A DNA stretch of 27,228 nucleotides from Desulfobacterales bacterium (GTDB taxonomy: Bacteria; Desulfobacterota; Desulfobacteria; Desulfobacterales; Desulfosalsimonadaceae): positions 1 through 27,228 of the forward strand of contig SKZX01000359.1 in the NCBI GenBank assembly GCA_007127175.1. Direction: 5' to 3'. Every line of letters begins with the position of its first letter. Position 1 is the stretch's first letter. The position numbers and the translations under genes are program-made. Below the pieces are notes generated by a model. The model was given only the letters and a program-made list of their open reading frames with translations, ran no database searches and was not told the DNA's origin. Below are positions 7,664 to 14,965 of the stretch, in pieces.

Positions 7664-8821
7664 CTACCCGGCCCGGTCCAGGTAGGCAAGGTCCCGGGCC
7701 TGCGTGTTCTTAGTGCCCACTGCCAGCACCTCGATGCCCTGTTGCCCGTTCTTCTTGAAATAAATCCGCCCGTTGTACGAAAATACCACCTCAAAGGCGT
7801 TGATTTTGCCCTTCCTGGAAAACACCTTTCGCTTGATCGATACCGTTGACGGGTCGGCGTTTAGATGGTGTATCACTTCCTCGGCCTTAAGGGCCATGTC
7901 GTCGGTCAAATCGTCGATGCCCAGCAGCGCCCTTTCATGCATTTCGACGTTTTTGTATAATGTTTTGAATCGCCTCCCCAGTTTTTCGATCCCCTTTTCC
8001 TTTTGCCGGTTGATATTCTCACGCAGTTTCTCCAACTCGCTTATTTTTTCTTCCATCTCGAGAATTTCATTTGCCTGCAGCTCCTGCTCCTGGATATTTT
8101 TAGATAGCCGGTGCTCCAGCTTCTCGATTTCATCGAACATCTCTTCTTCGTTTTTTGCGGATTTCTCTTTTTGTTCCTCAAGCGAAGAGTGAAGGGAGTG
8201 GTATTCCTGCAGCAGGCTTTCCCTTTCTGTTGTAAGCCGGTTGAATTGCTGGTTGAATTCATCTTCTAGCCGGTGAAGCCTTTCGAGCTCGACGGCTTTT
8301 TCCTGCTCTTCGCGGTGAGCTTTGAACGACGCTGAGTTAAAATAGAGATACAGTCCGCTGCCTGCAATAAGAATGTAGAACAAAAGAATGGACAGGGCGA
8401 GGACTGAATACAGTCGGATGATGGCGTCGACTTCCACTGTGAGACCGTCTTGCAACGTCTGGAAGTTTTCCCTTGCTGTTTCAATGGGATTCTGGTTGAC
8501 GATGTCTGCCGGCGTGCCGGGCTGGTATCCGGGCGGGTAAAGGATGATGCCATTTCCCGTGGTTATCGTAACATCCAGGTCGATCCCCAGTTTGATCAGC
8601 AGGTCCTCGTCCATGAAGCGCCGTATGGATTCCCTGACGGATTCCTGGAGCATCACGTTTCCGCTGAGGATGTTGTCCATGTCGGAAAGGTATATGTTTT
8701 CGACTTCATTCTGATAACGGGATTCAAGGTAATAGGCTTCCAGGCCGTGAATGGTCCCCAGGTACAGCAGCGGCGGCAGGAGGATGCAAAGAATCAATAT
8801 GTTAAAGGACAGATGCTTCAT
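7664..8821 (-). CDS. Membrane-anchored coiled-coil protein with a RelE/ParE-like C-terminal region, function unknown
   Basis: I do not recognise this 385-residue protein as a named family. It has two membrane helices (about 8-24 and 138-160) flanking a ~110-residue extracytoplasmic domain, the layout of bacterial sensor proteins. A long charged coiled coil follows (about 165-290) with E, K, L and Q heptads. No HAMP, kinase or GGDEF motif follows. The last ~90 residues contain a helix (about 301-322) and then short strands reading INAFEVVFSYNGRIYF and IEVLAVGTKNTQARDLAYL. This order resembles the RelE/ParE toxin fold; that is inference from pattern only. The gene lies 11 bp downstream of the TPR lipoprotein gene and is probably cotranscribed with it. 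No strong ribosome-binding site precedes the ATG. Confidence 0.85.
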   Translation of the reverse strand: MKHLSFNILILCILLPPLLYLGTIHGLEAYYLESRYQNEVENIYLSDMDNILSGNVMLQESVRESIRRFMDEDLLIKLGIDLDVTITTGNGIILYPPGYQPGTPADIVNQNPIETARENFQTLQDGLTVEVDAIIRLYSVLALSILLFYILIAGSGLYLYFNSASFKAHREEQEKAVELERLHRLEDEFNQQFNRLTTERESLLQEYHSLHSSLEEQKEKSAKNEEEMFDEIEKLEHRLSKNIQEQELQANEILEMEEKISELEKLRENINRQKEKGIEKLGRRFKTLYKNVEMHERALLGIDDLTDDMALKAEEVIHHLNADPSTVSIKRKVFSRKGKINAFEVVFSYNGRIYFKKNGQQGIEVLAVGTKNTQARDLAYLDRAG

Positions 8822-8832
8822 ATGATGACGTT

Positions 8833-11232
8833 TTATGATTCCCTGTCTGTTTTTTTGCCGATGGCTTCGAGAACCGCCCGGGCATCGCTTGCGTTTTCGA
8901 ATTCAGGATCCAGATGCAGCGCTTTTTCAATGAGGTTTCTCGCGCTTTCCAGGTCTCCTTTCCGGTAAAGGCTCTTGCCCAGGTGATAATGAACGGTGGC
9001 GTTGTCGGGAAGCTTTTCAAGGCTTTCCGTAAATTCACGGATTGCTTCCTCATACAATCCAAGGCGATGATACACCCACCCCAGGGTATCCTGGATCCTC
9101 GGGTCGTCGGGCATCCGGTCCCGGGCATTTTTGGCCAGTCTGAGGGCTTCTGAAAGATCGGTTTGGCTTTCTGCCAGAAGGTAGGCCAGGTTATTGATGG
9201 CGGGCACAAAATTCGGACTGATGGCAAGCACCTTGCGGTAATGATCGATGGCAAGGTCAATTTTTTCTTGCTGGCTGTACATGATGGCCAGCATCATGTG
9301 CGGTACTTCCTGGTTGGGGTTTCTGTCTAAGGCCATCTTGTAATGGCTGATGGCTTTGTCTCGTTTTTCCTCCATCATGTAGGTCTCGGCCAGCGAATAA
9401 TAGGACGGCATGAAATTGGGGTCCTTCTCGATCGCTGTTTTAAAAAGGTCTTCCGCCCGCTTAAGGTCATTTTTAGCGATGTAGAGCTTCCCCTTGAGAT
9501 TGTAGACAACGGCCAGCATGGAAGGCTCATCCGTTGCGGCCGCAATGCGGTCGTTGCACTCGGCGATGGCCTCATCGTATTTTCCCTGCTCGGCCAGCAC
9601 CGTTATCAGGTTGACAAACGCCTGGAGGTGCAGGGGGTTGAGCGAGAGCACCCTGTTGAAGGCTTTTTCGGCTTCTTCGTAATTGCCCTTGATCCTGAAA
9701 AGCAGGCCCATGTTGAAATGGCCTTCAGGGTTTGCAGGGTTCATATCGGTGAGGGTCTGAAAATGGTGCCGGGCTTTTTCAAAGTCACGCTGCTGGATGT
9801 AAATGCTGCCGAGCAGGGCGCGGGCCTGGTAGTTGTCGGGCGAAACATCCAGAACACCGTTGAGGGTATCGATGGCGCGCGCCATTTTTCGTTCGCTCAT
9901 GTAAATGCCCGCCAGGATCAGCTGGGATGGGATGAATTCCTCCCTGTTTTTCTGCACCTTCAACAATTCGGTGCGGGCTGCGTCGGGCAGGTTGCTCTTG
10001 AGATAGGCAAGCCCCTTGTAATAAAAGATGCGGCTGTCTTCCGGGTGGTTTGCCGCCAGTTCGGATAATTCGGCAAGCGCCTTTTCCGGGCTGTTTTCCG
10101 CGATAAGGATCTTGGCCTCCAGAATTCTTGCCGGCAGAAAACCCGGCTGGTTTTTCTTGATTGCCTGAATGCTCACCCGTGCTTTATCCACGCGGTTGAA
10201 CCCCAGGTAGAGGTCGGCGATCTGGAGCAGCACCTTGGGGTTTCCGGGCTGCTGCGCCAGGGCGGACTCATAAATCGCCAATGCCTTTTGCGGCTGGTTG
10301 GTGGCCTTGTAAAAGGATGCAGCGAAGATGTAGAGGTTTACCGCCTGGGGCCTTGTCTCGATCGCTTTCAGGTATGCGGACTCCGCCTTTTCCCATTGCT
10401 GCGTGTGGATATAGAAGTTGCCGAGCAGAATGTAGAGGTTCGGTTCGTTGTCATTGATGGCAACGGCACTTGTCAGAACATCATAGGCGTCTTTATAATT
10501 CCGTGTCTGCATGTGCAGCCCGTAAAGCGCGATATATGGCTGAATGGACTGGGGGTTGTTGTCAATGGCGCCATACAGAATGTCGGTCGCGCCCTTGAGG
10601 TTTCCCCCGTGAAGATGAATTCGGGCGAGGCTGAGATATGCCTGCAGTTCGCCCGGGTTGATTTCTATGATGCGGCTGAACAGTTCGCTCGCTTTTTCAA
10701 ATTGTTCGGTGGAAGTGTATGTGTAAGCCTTCAGTGCCAGCGCATGGAGGTTGTCCGGGTCATTTTTAAGGATTCTGCCCGTTATTTCGATGCTTTTGTC
10801 GTAATCGTGGTTCAGCAGGTGGAGATTGGCGAGACGCAGCAGGCTTTCCGTCAGCCCGTCGTCAAGGTCGGTTGCGGTCTTGAGCGCTTCAAAGGCGCCG
10901 GCCATATTTCCGAGCCGGAGGTAGACCTCTCCCAGCCGGGCGTAAGCCGCCGTGAATTCGGGGTCGATTTCAACCGCTTTCAGAAGCATGTCCCTGGAAC
11001 ACGTATACTGCTGACTTTCAAAGCAGTTCTCAGCCCGCTCAAGGTATTCCTGCTTGAGATCCTTTTTTTCCGAGCATCCAATCAAAGCCAGCATAAAGAG
11101 CAGACACGTGCATGCTGTTTTCAGGGTGCCGGATGACCGTCTGCGCCCCCCAAAACGGCCATGCCTTTCAAGCGATGGTTTCAAGGGGGTGCCCAGGAGA
11201 ATGTGCAATGGGTGTTTGATCAGAAAATTCAT
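8833..11232 (-). CDS. TPR-repeat lipoprotein
   Basis: The 799-residue product is made almost wholly of tetratricopeptide repeats: about 20 units of ~34 residues from residue ~60 to ~790, with recurring A-x-Y, G-x-x-Y and xxNPxx signatures. TPR arrays are protein-binding scaffolds. The N-terminus has a hydrophobic stretch ending in the lipobox LIGC (C53), so the protein is probably a lipoprotein facing the periplasm. The ATG at 11232 makes an unusually long n-region of ~40 residues before the hydrophobic core; TTG codons at residues 9 or 17 could be the true start. The last repeats (DTLGWVYHRLGLYEEA) resemble TPR proteins of exopolysaccharide/PEP-CTERM loci such as PrsT, but no such genes are nearby. 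It is followed 11 bp later by the coiled-coil membrane protein. Confidence 0.9.
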   Translation of the reverse strand: MNFLIKHPLHILLGTPLKPSLERHGRFGGRRRSSGTLKTACTCLLFMLALIGCSEKKDLKQEYLERAENCFESQQYTCSRDMLLKAVEIDPEFTAAYARLGEVYLRLGNMAGAFEALKTATDLDDGLTESLLRLANLHLLNHDYDKSIEITGRILKNDPDNLHALALKAYTYTSTEQFEKASELFSRIIEINPGELQAYLSLARIHLHGGNLKGATDILYGAIDNNPQSIQPYIALYGLHMQTRNYKDAYDVLTSAVAINDNEPNLYILLGNFYIHTQQWEKAESAYLKAIETRPQAVNLYIFAASFYKATNQPQKALAIYESALAQQPGNPKVLLQIADLYLGFNRVDKARVSIQAIKKNQPGFLPARILEAKILIAENSPEKALAELSELAANHPEDSRIFYYKGLAYLKSNLPDAARTELLKVQKNREEFIPSQLILAGIYMSERKMARAIDTLNGVLDVSPDNYQARALLGSIYIQQRDFEKARHHFQTLTDMNPANPEGHFNMGLLFRIKGNYEEAEKAFNRVLSLNPLHLQAFVNLITVLAEQGKYDEAIAECNDRIAAATDEPSMLAVVYNLKGKLYIAKNDLKRAEDLFKTAIEKDPNFMPSYYSLAETYMMEEKRDKAISHYKMALDRNPNQEVPHMMLAIMYSQQEKIDLAIDHYRKVLAISPNFVPAINNLAYLLAESQTDLSEALRLAKNARDRMPDDPRIQDTLGWVYHRLGLYEEAIREFTESLEKLPDNATVHYHLGKSLYRKGDLESARNLIEKALHLDPEFENASDARAVLEAIGKKTDRES

Positions 11233-11351
11233 GTTGCTCGCTCGTGTTTGTTTTCAAAAACGATGGGTGCCGGGTGGTCTGCACAAGGATATAAAAACGT
11301 TTACAGCCTTTCCTGCAGGTAGTATAAACAACAGAAACCCGGGAATATGAA

Positions 11352-11379
11352 TTGACGCCAATCATTTTTACCAGATGAT
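11352..11379 (+). promoter_or_regulatory. Weak candidate promoter of coaBC
   Basis: TTGACG at 11352-11357 is followed after 16 bp by GATGAT at 11374-11379, which matches four of six consensus bases. It lies in the 194-bp region between the divergent TPR gene and coaBC. On the opposite strand a TATACT box (complement of 11321-11326) could serve the TPR gene, but its -35 is poor. Confidence 0.3.
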
Positions 11380-11426
11380 GAGGCGCAATAAAAGGTTTTT
11401 TATAATGCACAACGGAGGCGGATCGC

Positions 11427-12650
11427 ATGTGGACGGAAACCCTTCTTTCTGGCAAGCGTATTGTTCTGGGCGTATCCGGCGGCATTGCCGCGTACAAGAG
11501 CGTGGAGCTGCTTCGGCTGCTCCAGAAAGCCGGTGCGGATGTCCGGGTGGCGATGACCAAAAACGCCCAGGCATTCGTGGGCCGGCTAACGTTCGAGGCC
11601 ATATCGGGACACCCTGTTTTCGATGCCATGTTTGATGATGCCGCAGGGCATGAGATCCGCCATATCAACTGGGCCAAGGGCATTAACGTGGCCGTCATCG
11701 CGCCGGCCACGGCCAGTATCATCGGAAAGCTGGCCAACGGTATTGCCGATGACGCGTTGACAACGCTTTTGACGGCGGTGACGGCGCCGCGCCTGATCTG
11801 TCCGGCAATGAACACGGACATGTATGAAAACCGGTCGGTTCAGCGCAACCTGGACATTCTGGCAGGCGACGGGTTCATCCTGGTCGAGCCGGACGAAGGG
11901 GAGCTTGCCTGTAAAACCACCGGTCCGGGACGGCTTGCCGATCCGCAGAAAATCGCCTGGCGCGTGCTGGGCGCCGTCAGCCCGAAAGACCTTTCCGGGA
12001 AGCGAGTCCTTGTGTCGGCCGGGCCGACCCGGGAGCCCATTGATCCGGTCCGGTACGTGAGCAACCCTTCCTCGGGAAAGATGGGGTTTGCCGTGGCCAG
12101 GGCCGCCGCCCTGCGGGGGGGGGATGTGGTGCTGGTGTCCGGGCCGGCTGCGCTTCCCGATCCCGAGGACGTGAAGGTCTTACGGGTGGTGACCGCGGCA
12201 GAGATGGCCAAAGCCGTACTCGATGAGGGCGATGCGGCCGATATTGTCATCAAGACGGCGGCGGTATCCGATTATCGACCGGTCGGGGTGTCCTCTCATA
12301 AGATCAAAAAGGAAAAAGATACCCTTGTCATGGAAATGGAGAAGACCACGGATATCCTTGCCGAACTCGGCCGGCGGAAAAAACCGGGCCGGATCCTGGT
12401 CGGGTTTGCAGCGGAAACCCGGGAGATCGAAAAATACGCACGCGATAAACTCAAGCGGAAAAACCTTGACATGATCGCCGCCAACATCGTGGGTGCAAAG
12501 GACTCCGGGTTCAACGCCGACACCAATGCCATTCAGCTCTTTTTCGCTGACGGCAGAAAAGAGGACCTGCCCGTGATAGACAAGTTTTCGGCCGCAAACA
12601 TCATTATCGATCATGTGGCCGCGATGATCGGACGGAAAAATGGCACATAG
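11427..12650 (+). CDS. coaBC: Bifunctional phosphopantothenoylcysteine decarboxylase / phosphopantothenate-cysteine ligase (CoaBC, Dfp)
   Basis: CoaBC carries out two consecutive steps of coenzyme A synthesis: it joins cysteine to 4'-phosphopantothenate, then decarboxylates the product with FMN. The N-terminal CoaC half (about 1-190) shows GVSGGIAAYK, the catalytic histidine in RHINWA (H79), the PASANT-like APATAS motif (92-97), PAMNT and the substrate-lid cysteine in ELACKTTGPGRLA (C162). The CoaB half begins near 192 with VSAGPTREPIDPVR and contains NPSSGKMG. Its KIKKEKD segment is the usual lysine-rich nucleotide-site region. The ATG at 11427 has GGAGG at 11414-11418. Length (407) is normal. 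Its stop overlaps the next gene by 11 bp, suggesting translational coupling. Confidence 0.97.
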   Translation: MWTETLLSGKRIVLGVSGGIAAYKSVELLRLLQKAGADVRVAMTKNAQAFVGRLTFEAISGHPVFDAMFDDAAGHEIRHINWAKGINVAVIAPATASIIGKLANGIADDALTTLLTAVTAPRLICPAMNTDMYENRSVQRNLDILAGDGFILVEPDEGELACKTTGPGRLADPQKIAWRVLGAVSPKDLSGKRVLVSAGPTREPIDPVRYVSNPSSGKMGFAVARAAALRGGDVVLVSGPAALPDPEDVKVLRVVTAAEMAKAVLDEGDAADIVIKTAAVSDYRPVGVSSHKIKKEKDTLVMEMEKTTDILAELGRRKKPGRILVGFAAETREIEKYARDKLKRKNLDMIAANIVGAKDSGFNADTNAIQLFFADGRKEDLPVIDKFSAANIIIDHVAAMIGRKNGT

Positions 12651-13386
12651 CTTCCCGGGTAGACATGTGACGGCAATGCCGCACGAATTCGATCGCCTTG
12701 TCTGTGAGGTTCAGAAACACCTCGGGTTTCTTAAAGCAGCGGGATGCGACGGCGTTTACCTGAGTGAAAAAAGCATCGGTATCGTTGCCTCGTGGGAAAA
12801 AACGGCCCCTGTTGAGCCCGATCGCTCATCCCCTGCTTCCCTGGGTGATGTATTTGATGAATACCGTCATTGCCGGAGATGCGGCCTGGCGGATTCCGGT
12901 GTCGGGTCTGTTTTCGGCGCGGGGCCGGAAAGTGCGCCCCTGATGCTTATCGGTTATTTTCCGGAGCCCGGGGATGCCGCTGCAAAAATCCCTTACTCGG
13001 GAGAGCAGGGCGAGCTTTTGACCCGGATTATCCAGGCCATGGCGCTTGACCGGGATTCAGTTTACATCAGCCACACTGTCAAATGCCTTCCGCCCAAGGG
13101 GCTGCCCCCCAACAAATGGGAGGCGCGGGCCTGCCGCCATCACCTGGTCCGCCAGATTCGGGCCATCAAGCCGTCGATGATCTGCCTGCTGGGGGAATCC
13201 GCCGCAGGCGTGCTTCTTGGCGGTGAGGTCCCCTTTGCCCTCAGGCGCGGAAAATTTCACGATTTCGAGGGGATTCCCGTGATGCCCACCCATGATCTGG
13301 CCTATGTTCTGGCCCATGGATCCGCCAAGCGCCCGGTGTGGGAGGACATGCAGAAGATCATGAAGAAGCTTGAAGAACCGGCTTGA
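12640..13386 (+). CDS. Uracil-DNA-glycosylase superfamily protein, divergent family-4-like
   Basis: Family 4 UDGs remove uracil from DNA and carry a 4Fe-4S cluster. This 248-residue protein keeps the four cysteine positions: C78-x2-C81, then C149 and C165 spaced by 15 residues in VKCLPP...AC. It also keeps general features such as the GEQGELL and KRPVWEDM segments. The catalytic motifs differ, however. Where family 4 has GE(A/G)PG at the start of motif 1, this protein reads GYFPE (105-109). Where the HPxxL-type motif is expected it reads PTHDLAYVL (216-224), with the histidine shifted by one. The N-terminal ~70 residues are not typical. It may be an altered-specificity or non-catalytic member. 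The start at 12640 overlaps coaBC; an internal ATG at 12676 is an alternative. Confidence 0.8.
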   Translation: MAHSFPGRHVTAMPHEFDRLVCEVQKHLGFLKAAGCDGVYLSEKSIGIVASWEKTAPVEPDRSSPASLGDVFDEYRHCRRCGLADSGVGSVFGAGPESAPLMLIGYFPEPGDAAAKIPYSGEQGELLTRIIQAMALDRDSVYISHTVKCLPPKGLPPNKWEARACRHHLVRQIRAIKPSMICLLGESAAGVLLGGEVPFALRRGKFHDFEGIPVMPTHDLAYVLAHGSAKRPVWEDMQKIMKKLEEPA

Positions 13387-13392
13387 ACCGCG

Positions 13393-13657
13393 CCGGTGGT
13401 TGAAGTCACCGGTTAAAGATGATCACATCATTTGTTGCAGGCAAGACACTGCATATTGGCATTGCTCCACCCCGGCAGGGGTGACATCGTATAGCCGGTG
13501 GTTTCAACCACCGGAAATGGTGATATCAATGTTTACATTGGAGTCCTGAAGGGACGACATACAACAGGTGTCGTCCCTTCAGGACTCCGGTTTTATTGCG
13601 TCATTTATTACCGGTGGTTGAAACCACCGGCTAAATTCTATATCCCCTCCGGGGATT
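13393..13657 (+). repeat. Composite palindrome island (CCGGTGGTT family)
   Basis: Three copies of a 20-bp palindrome of the form CCGGTGGTT-NN-AACCACCGG lie at 13393-13412 (imperfect), 13495-13514 and 13611-13630. Between and around them are smaller hairpins, CACCCC/GGGGTG (13468-13483) and ATCCCC/GGGGAT (13642-13656), plus the long perfect hairpin at 13540-13588. The arrangement resembles REP/BIME-type intergenic clusters. Such clusters may be mobilised by a RAYT transposase elsewhere in the genome; none is present in this window. Confidence 0.8.
13540..13588 (+). repeat. Perfect 20-bp stem hairpin, possible terminator
   Basis: GGAGTCCTGAAGGGACGACA at 13540-13559 is perfectly complementary to 13569-13588, around a nine-base loop. 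GGTTTTATT follows the stem, so it might also end transcription from coaBC and the glycosylase gene. It is part of the surrounding repeat island. Confidence 0.8.
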
Positions 13658-13680
13658 AACCATGTTCAAATGTCAAAATT

Positions 13681-13716
13681 CAGGGACAGGCTTCCATTCT
13701 GTCTTCCGGGTCGAAG
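13681..13716 (+). repeat. Short hairpin repeat (GGGGACAG family), degraded copy
   Basis: The order CAGGGACAG, TTCCA, CTGTC, CCGGGTCGAAG matches the family, but mismatches in both arms weaken the stem. The GGGTCGAAG tail is intact. Confidence 0.7.
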
Positions 13717-13833
13717 CTGATATCCGTCCGGGCTTTATTGGCATGTTCCTCAAGGGGGGCCCTTTTTCCCCGCATAATAATCGGGACTTGCCCGCTCCAG
13801 ATCACCTTAAACATCCTGTATCGTATTTATATA

Positions 13834-13863
13834 TTGACAATAAATTCTTATTTGTTTTACAAT
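13834..13863 (+). promoter_or_regulatory. Strong sigma70-type promoter of the Rho_N-like gene
   Basis: A perfect TTGACA (13834-13839) and TACAAT (13858-13863) are separated by 18 bp in a strongly AT-rich patch within otherwise GC-rich DNA. The start point would be near 13870, giving a leader of about 140 nt. Confidence 0.75.
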
Positions 13864-13896
13864 TAAGGCTTACAATTTCTGGTTGGAAATGCGGGG

Positions 13897-13929
13897 GCCG
13901 CGTCCTCCGCTTTCTGTTTTGGACGCGGC
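13897..13929 (+). promoter_or_regulatory. Leader hairpin upstream of the Rho_N-like gene
   Basis: GCCGCGTCC (13897-13905) pairs perfectly with GGACGCGGC (13921-13929) across a 15-base loop that ends in TTTT. It lies in the predicted 5' leader. No T-tract follows, so it does not look like an intrinsic terminator. I matched it to no riboswitch class that I know. Confidence 0.45.
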
Positions 13930-14008
13930 ATTACCGAAGGAAACCGTTGGGATGCCGGCTGACTGAAATTTTCACGCGTATATCGGATCAAAAGGAGAAT
14001 GAATACCG

Positions 14009-14335
14009 ATGGGCAAGAAAGAAAAAGAAGCAAAGGAAAAACCCCTGGAAAAAATGACGGCAACCGAGCTCCGGGAAATGGCCAAGGGTATTGATGGCAT
14101 CACCGGAACCTATGGTATGAACAAGGCCGAACTGATTTCCGCAATCAAGGACGCCAAGGGCATAATAGACAACGGCGTCAAAAAGAGTGCTGCCGGAACG
14201 GTTCGCCAGATAAAGGAAAAAATACGGGAACTGCGCAAGAAGCGCCAGGCCTATATCGAGGCGGAAGACAATAAAATGGCAGATATTTTCCGGCATCGGA
14301 TCAGCCGCCTGAAGAAGAAAACCCGAAGGGTATAA
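14009..14335 (+). CDS. Small basic protein with a Rho N-terminal (SAP-like) domain
   Basis: The 108-residue product is lysine-rich. Residues 16-50 (MTATELREMAKGIDGITG...MNKAELISAIK) match the pattern of the Rho_N/SAP helix-extended-loop-helix motif, a nucleic-acid-binding fold at the start of transcription terminator Rho. The remaining part (about 55-108) is a highly charged helix, probably coiled-coil, ending in a basic tail. There is no ATPase part, so it is not Rho. A role in RNA or DNA binding is inferred. The ATG at 14009 has AAGGAG at 13992-13997, a somewhat long spacing of 11. It is preceded by a near-consensus promoter and a structured ~140-nt leader, implying strong or regulated expression. 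Confidence 0.85.
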   Translation: MGKKEKEAKEKPLEKMTATELREMAKGIDGITGTYGMNKAELISAIKDAKGIIDNGVKKSAAGTVRQIKEKIRELRKKRQAYIEAEDNKMADIFRHRISRLKKKTRRV

Positions 14336-14354
14336 GACAGCAAAAAGCGATTAT

Positions 14355-14930
14355 ATGAAAATAGAACCATCTGTTGTGGCGTTTGATATTGACGGGGTCG
14401 TGGCGGACACCATGCGCCTGTTCCTTTCCATTGCCCGGTCAGAATACGGTATCAACAGCGTCCGGTACGAGGACATTGTTGACTACGACCTGAGAACGTG
14501 CCTGGATCTCGATGAGGGCGTAATGACGGAGATTCTGATCAGAATCATGAGCGGTGATTTTTCGGTGCCGCTGAGCCCTATCGTCGATGCCCCGCGCATC
14601 CTCAACCGGTTGAACCGGCACCATCGCCCGACGCTGTTTGTGACTGCAAGGCCCGAAGAGGGACCGATCACCGGGTGGCTGTGCGAGCATATCGGGGTCC
14701 CGCCGGATGCAATACAAGTGGTGGCAACCGGGTCTTTCGAAGGAAAGCAGGAAGTCCTGAAATCAAACAATATCGAATGTTTCGTGGAGGATCGCCTGGA
14801 AACGTGCTTTTTGCTTGCAGAAGCGGGCGTTTCGCCCATCGTTTTCCGGCAGCCCTGGAACAGAAAACCGCATCCTTTCAGGGAGGTGGGCAGCTGGCGT
14901 GAAATCGAGTCCATGTTGAGCCTGCACTGA
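14355..14930 (+). CDS. HAD-superfamily phosphatase, 5'(3')-deoxyribonucleotidase-like
   Basis: The 191-residue protein carries the HAD motifs in order. Motif I is DIDGVVADT (D11 nucleophile, D13 acid/base), motif II is FVTARPE (about 94-100), a lysine follows in FEGKQEVL, and the motif IV acidic pair is in CFVEDR. The DIDGVVADT form and the ~190-residue size match the NT5C/'5' nucleotidase, deoxy (pyrimidine), cytosolic type C' group. This suggests hydrolysis of deoxynucleoside monophosphates, though the substrate cannot be read from sequence. It starts 19 bp after the Rho_N-like gene and precedes xerC by 35 bp, so the three genes are likely cotranscribed. No ribosome-binding site is obvious before the ATG. 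Confidence 0.85.
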   Translation: MKIEPSVVAFDIDGVVADTMRLFLSIARSEYGINSVRYEDIVDYDLRTCLDLDEGVMTEILIRIMSGDFSVPLSPIVDAPRILNRLNRHHRPTLFVTARPEEGPITGWLCEHIGVPPDAIQVVATGSFEGKQEVLKSNNIECFVEDRLETCFLLAEAGVSPIVFRQPWNRKPHPFREVGSWREIESMLSLH

Positions 14931-14965
14931 CCGAACGGCAGCCTTCCGCAATCCGGAGTTCGCCG

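Larger units (their letters stand above)
13387..14008. other. Repeat-rich intergenic region upstream of the Rho_N-like gene
   Basis: These 622 bp carry no credible gene. They contain a composite palindrome island (13393-13657) and one degraded GGGGACAG-family hairpin (13681-13716). A strong promoter (13834-13863) and a ~140-nt leader with a GC-rich hairpin (13897-13929) lead to the gene at 14009. The frame opening at 13662 begins inside repeat sequence and runs across the promoter, so I do not accept it. Confidence 0.75.

Noticed and set aside
9343..11136. Long plus-strand open frames opposite the TPR gene (9343-10068 and 10288-11136)
   Set aside because: They are antisense to a strongly TPR-like protein and arise from its biased codon use. 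No family pattern is visible in them.
11401..11406. Perfect TATAAT before coaBC
   Set aside because: It would start transcription at about the ribosome-binding site, and no -35 lies at the right distance.
13393..13657. CRISPR array from repeated palindromes
   Set aside because: The three palindromes are unevenly spaced (102 and 116 bp apart), the spacers themselves are palindromic repeats, and there are no cas genes.
13662..14057. 131-residue open frame
   Set aside because: It starts inside repeat sequence, runs over a near-consensus promoter, and overlaps the better supported gene at 14009 in another frame.
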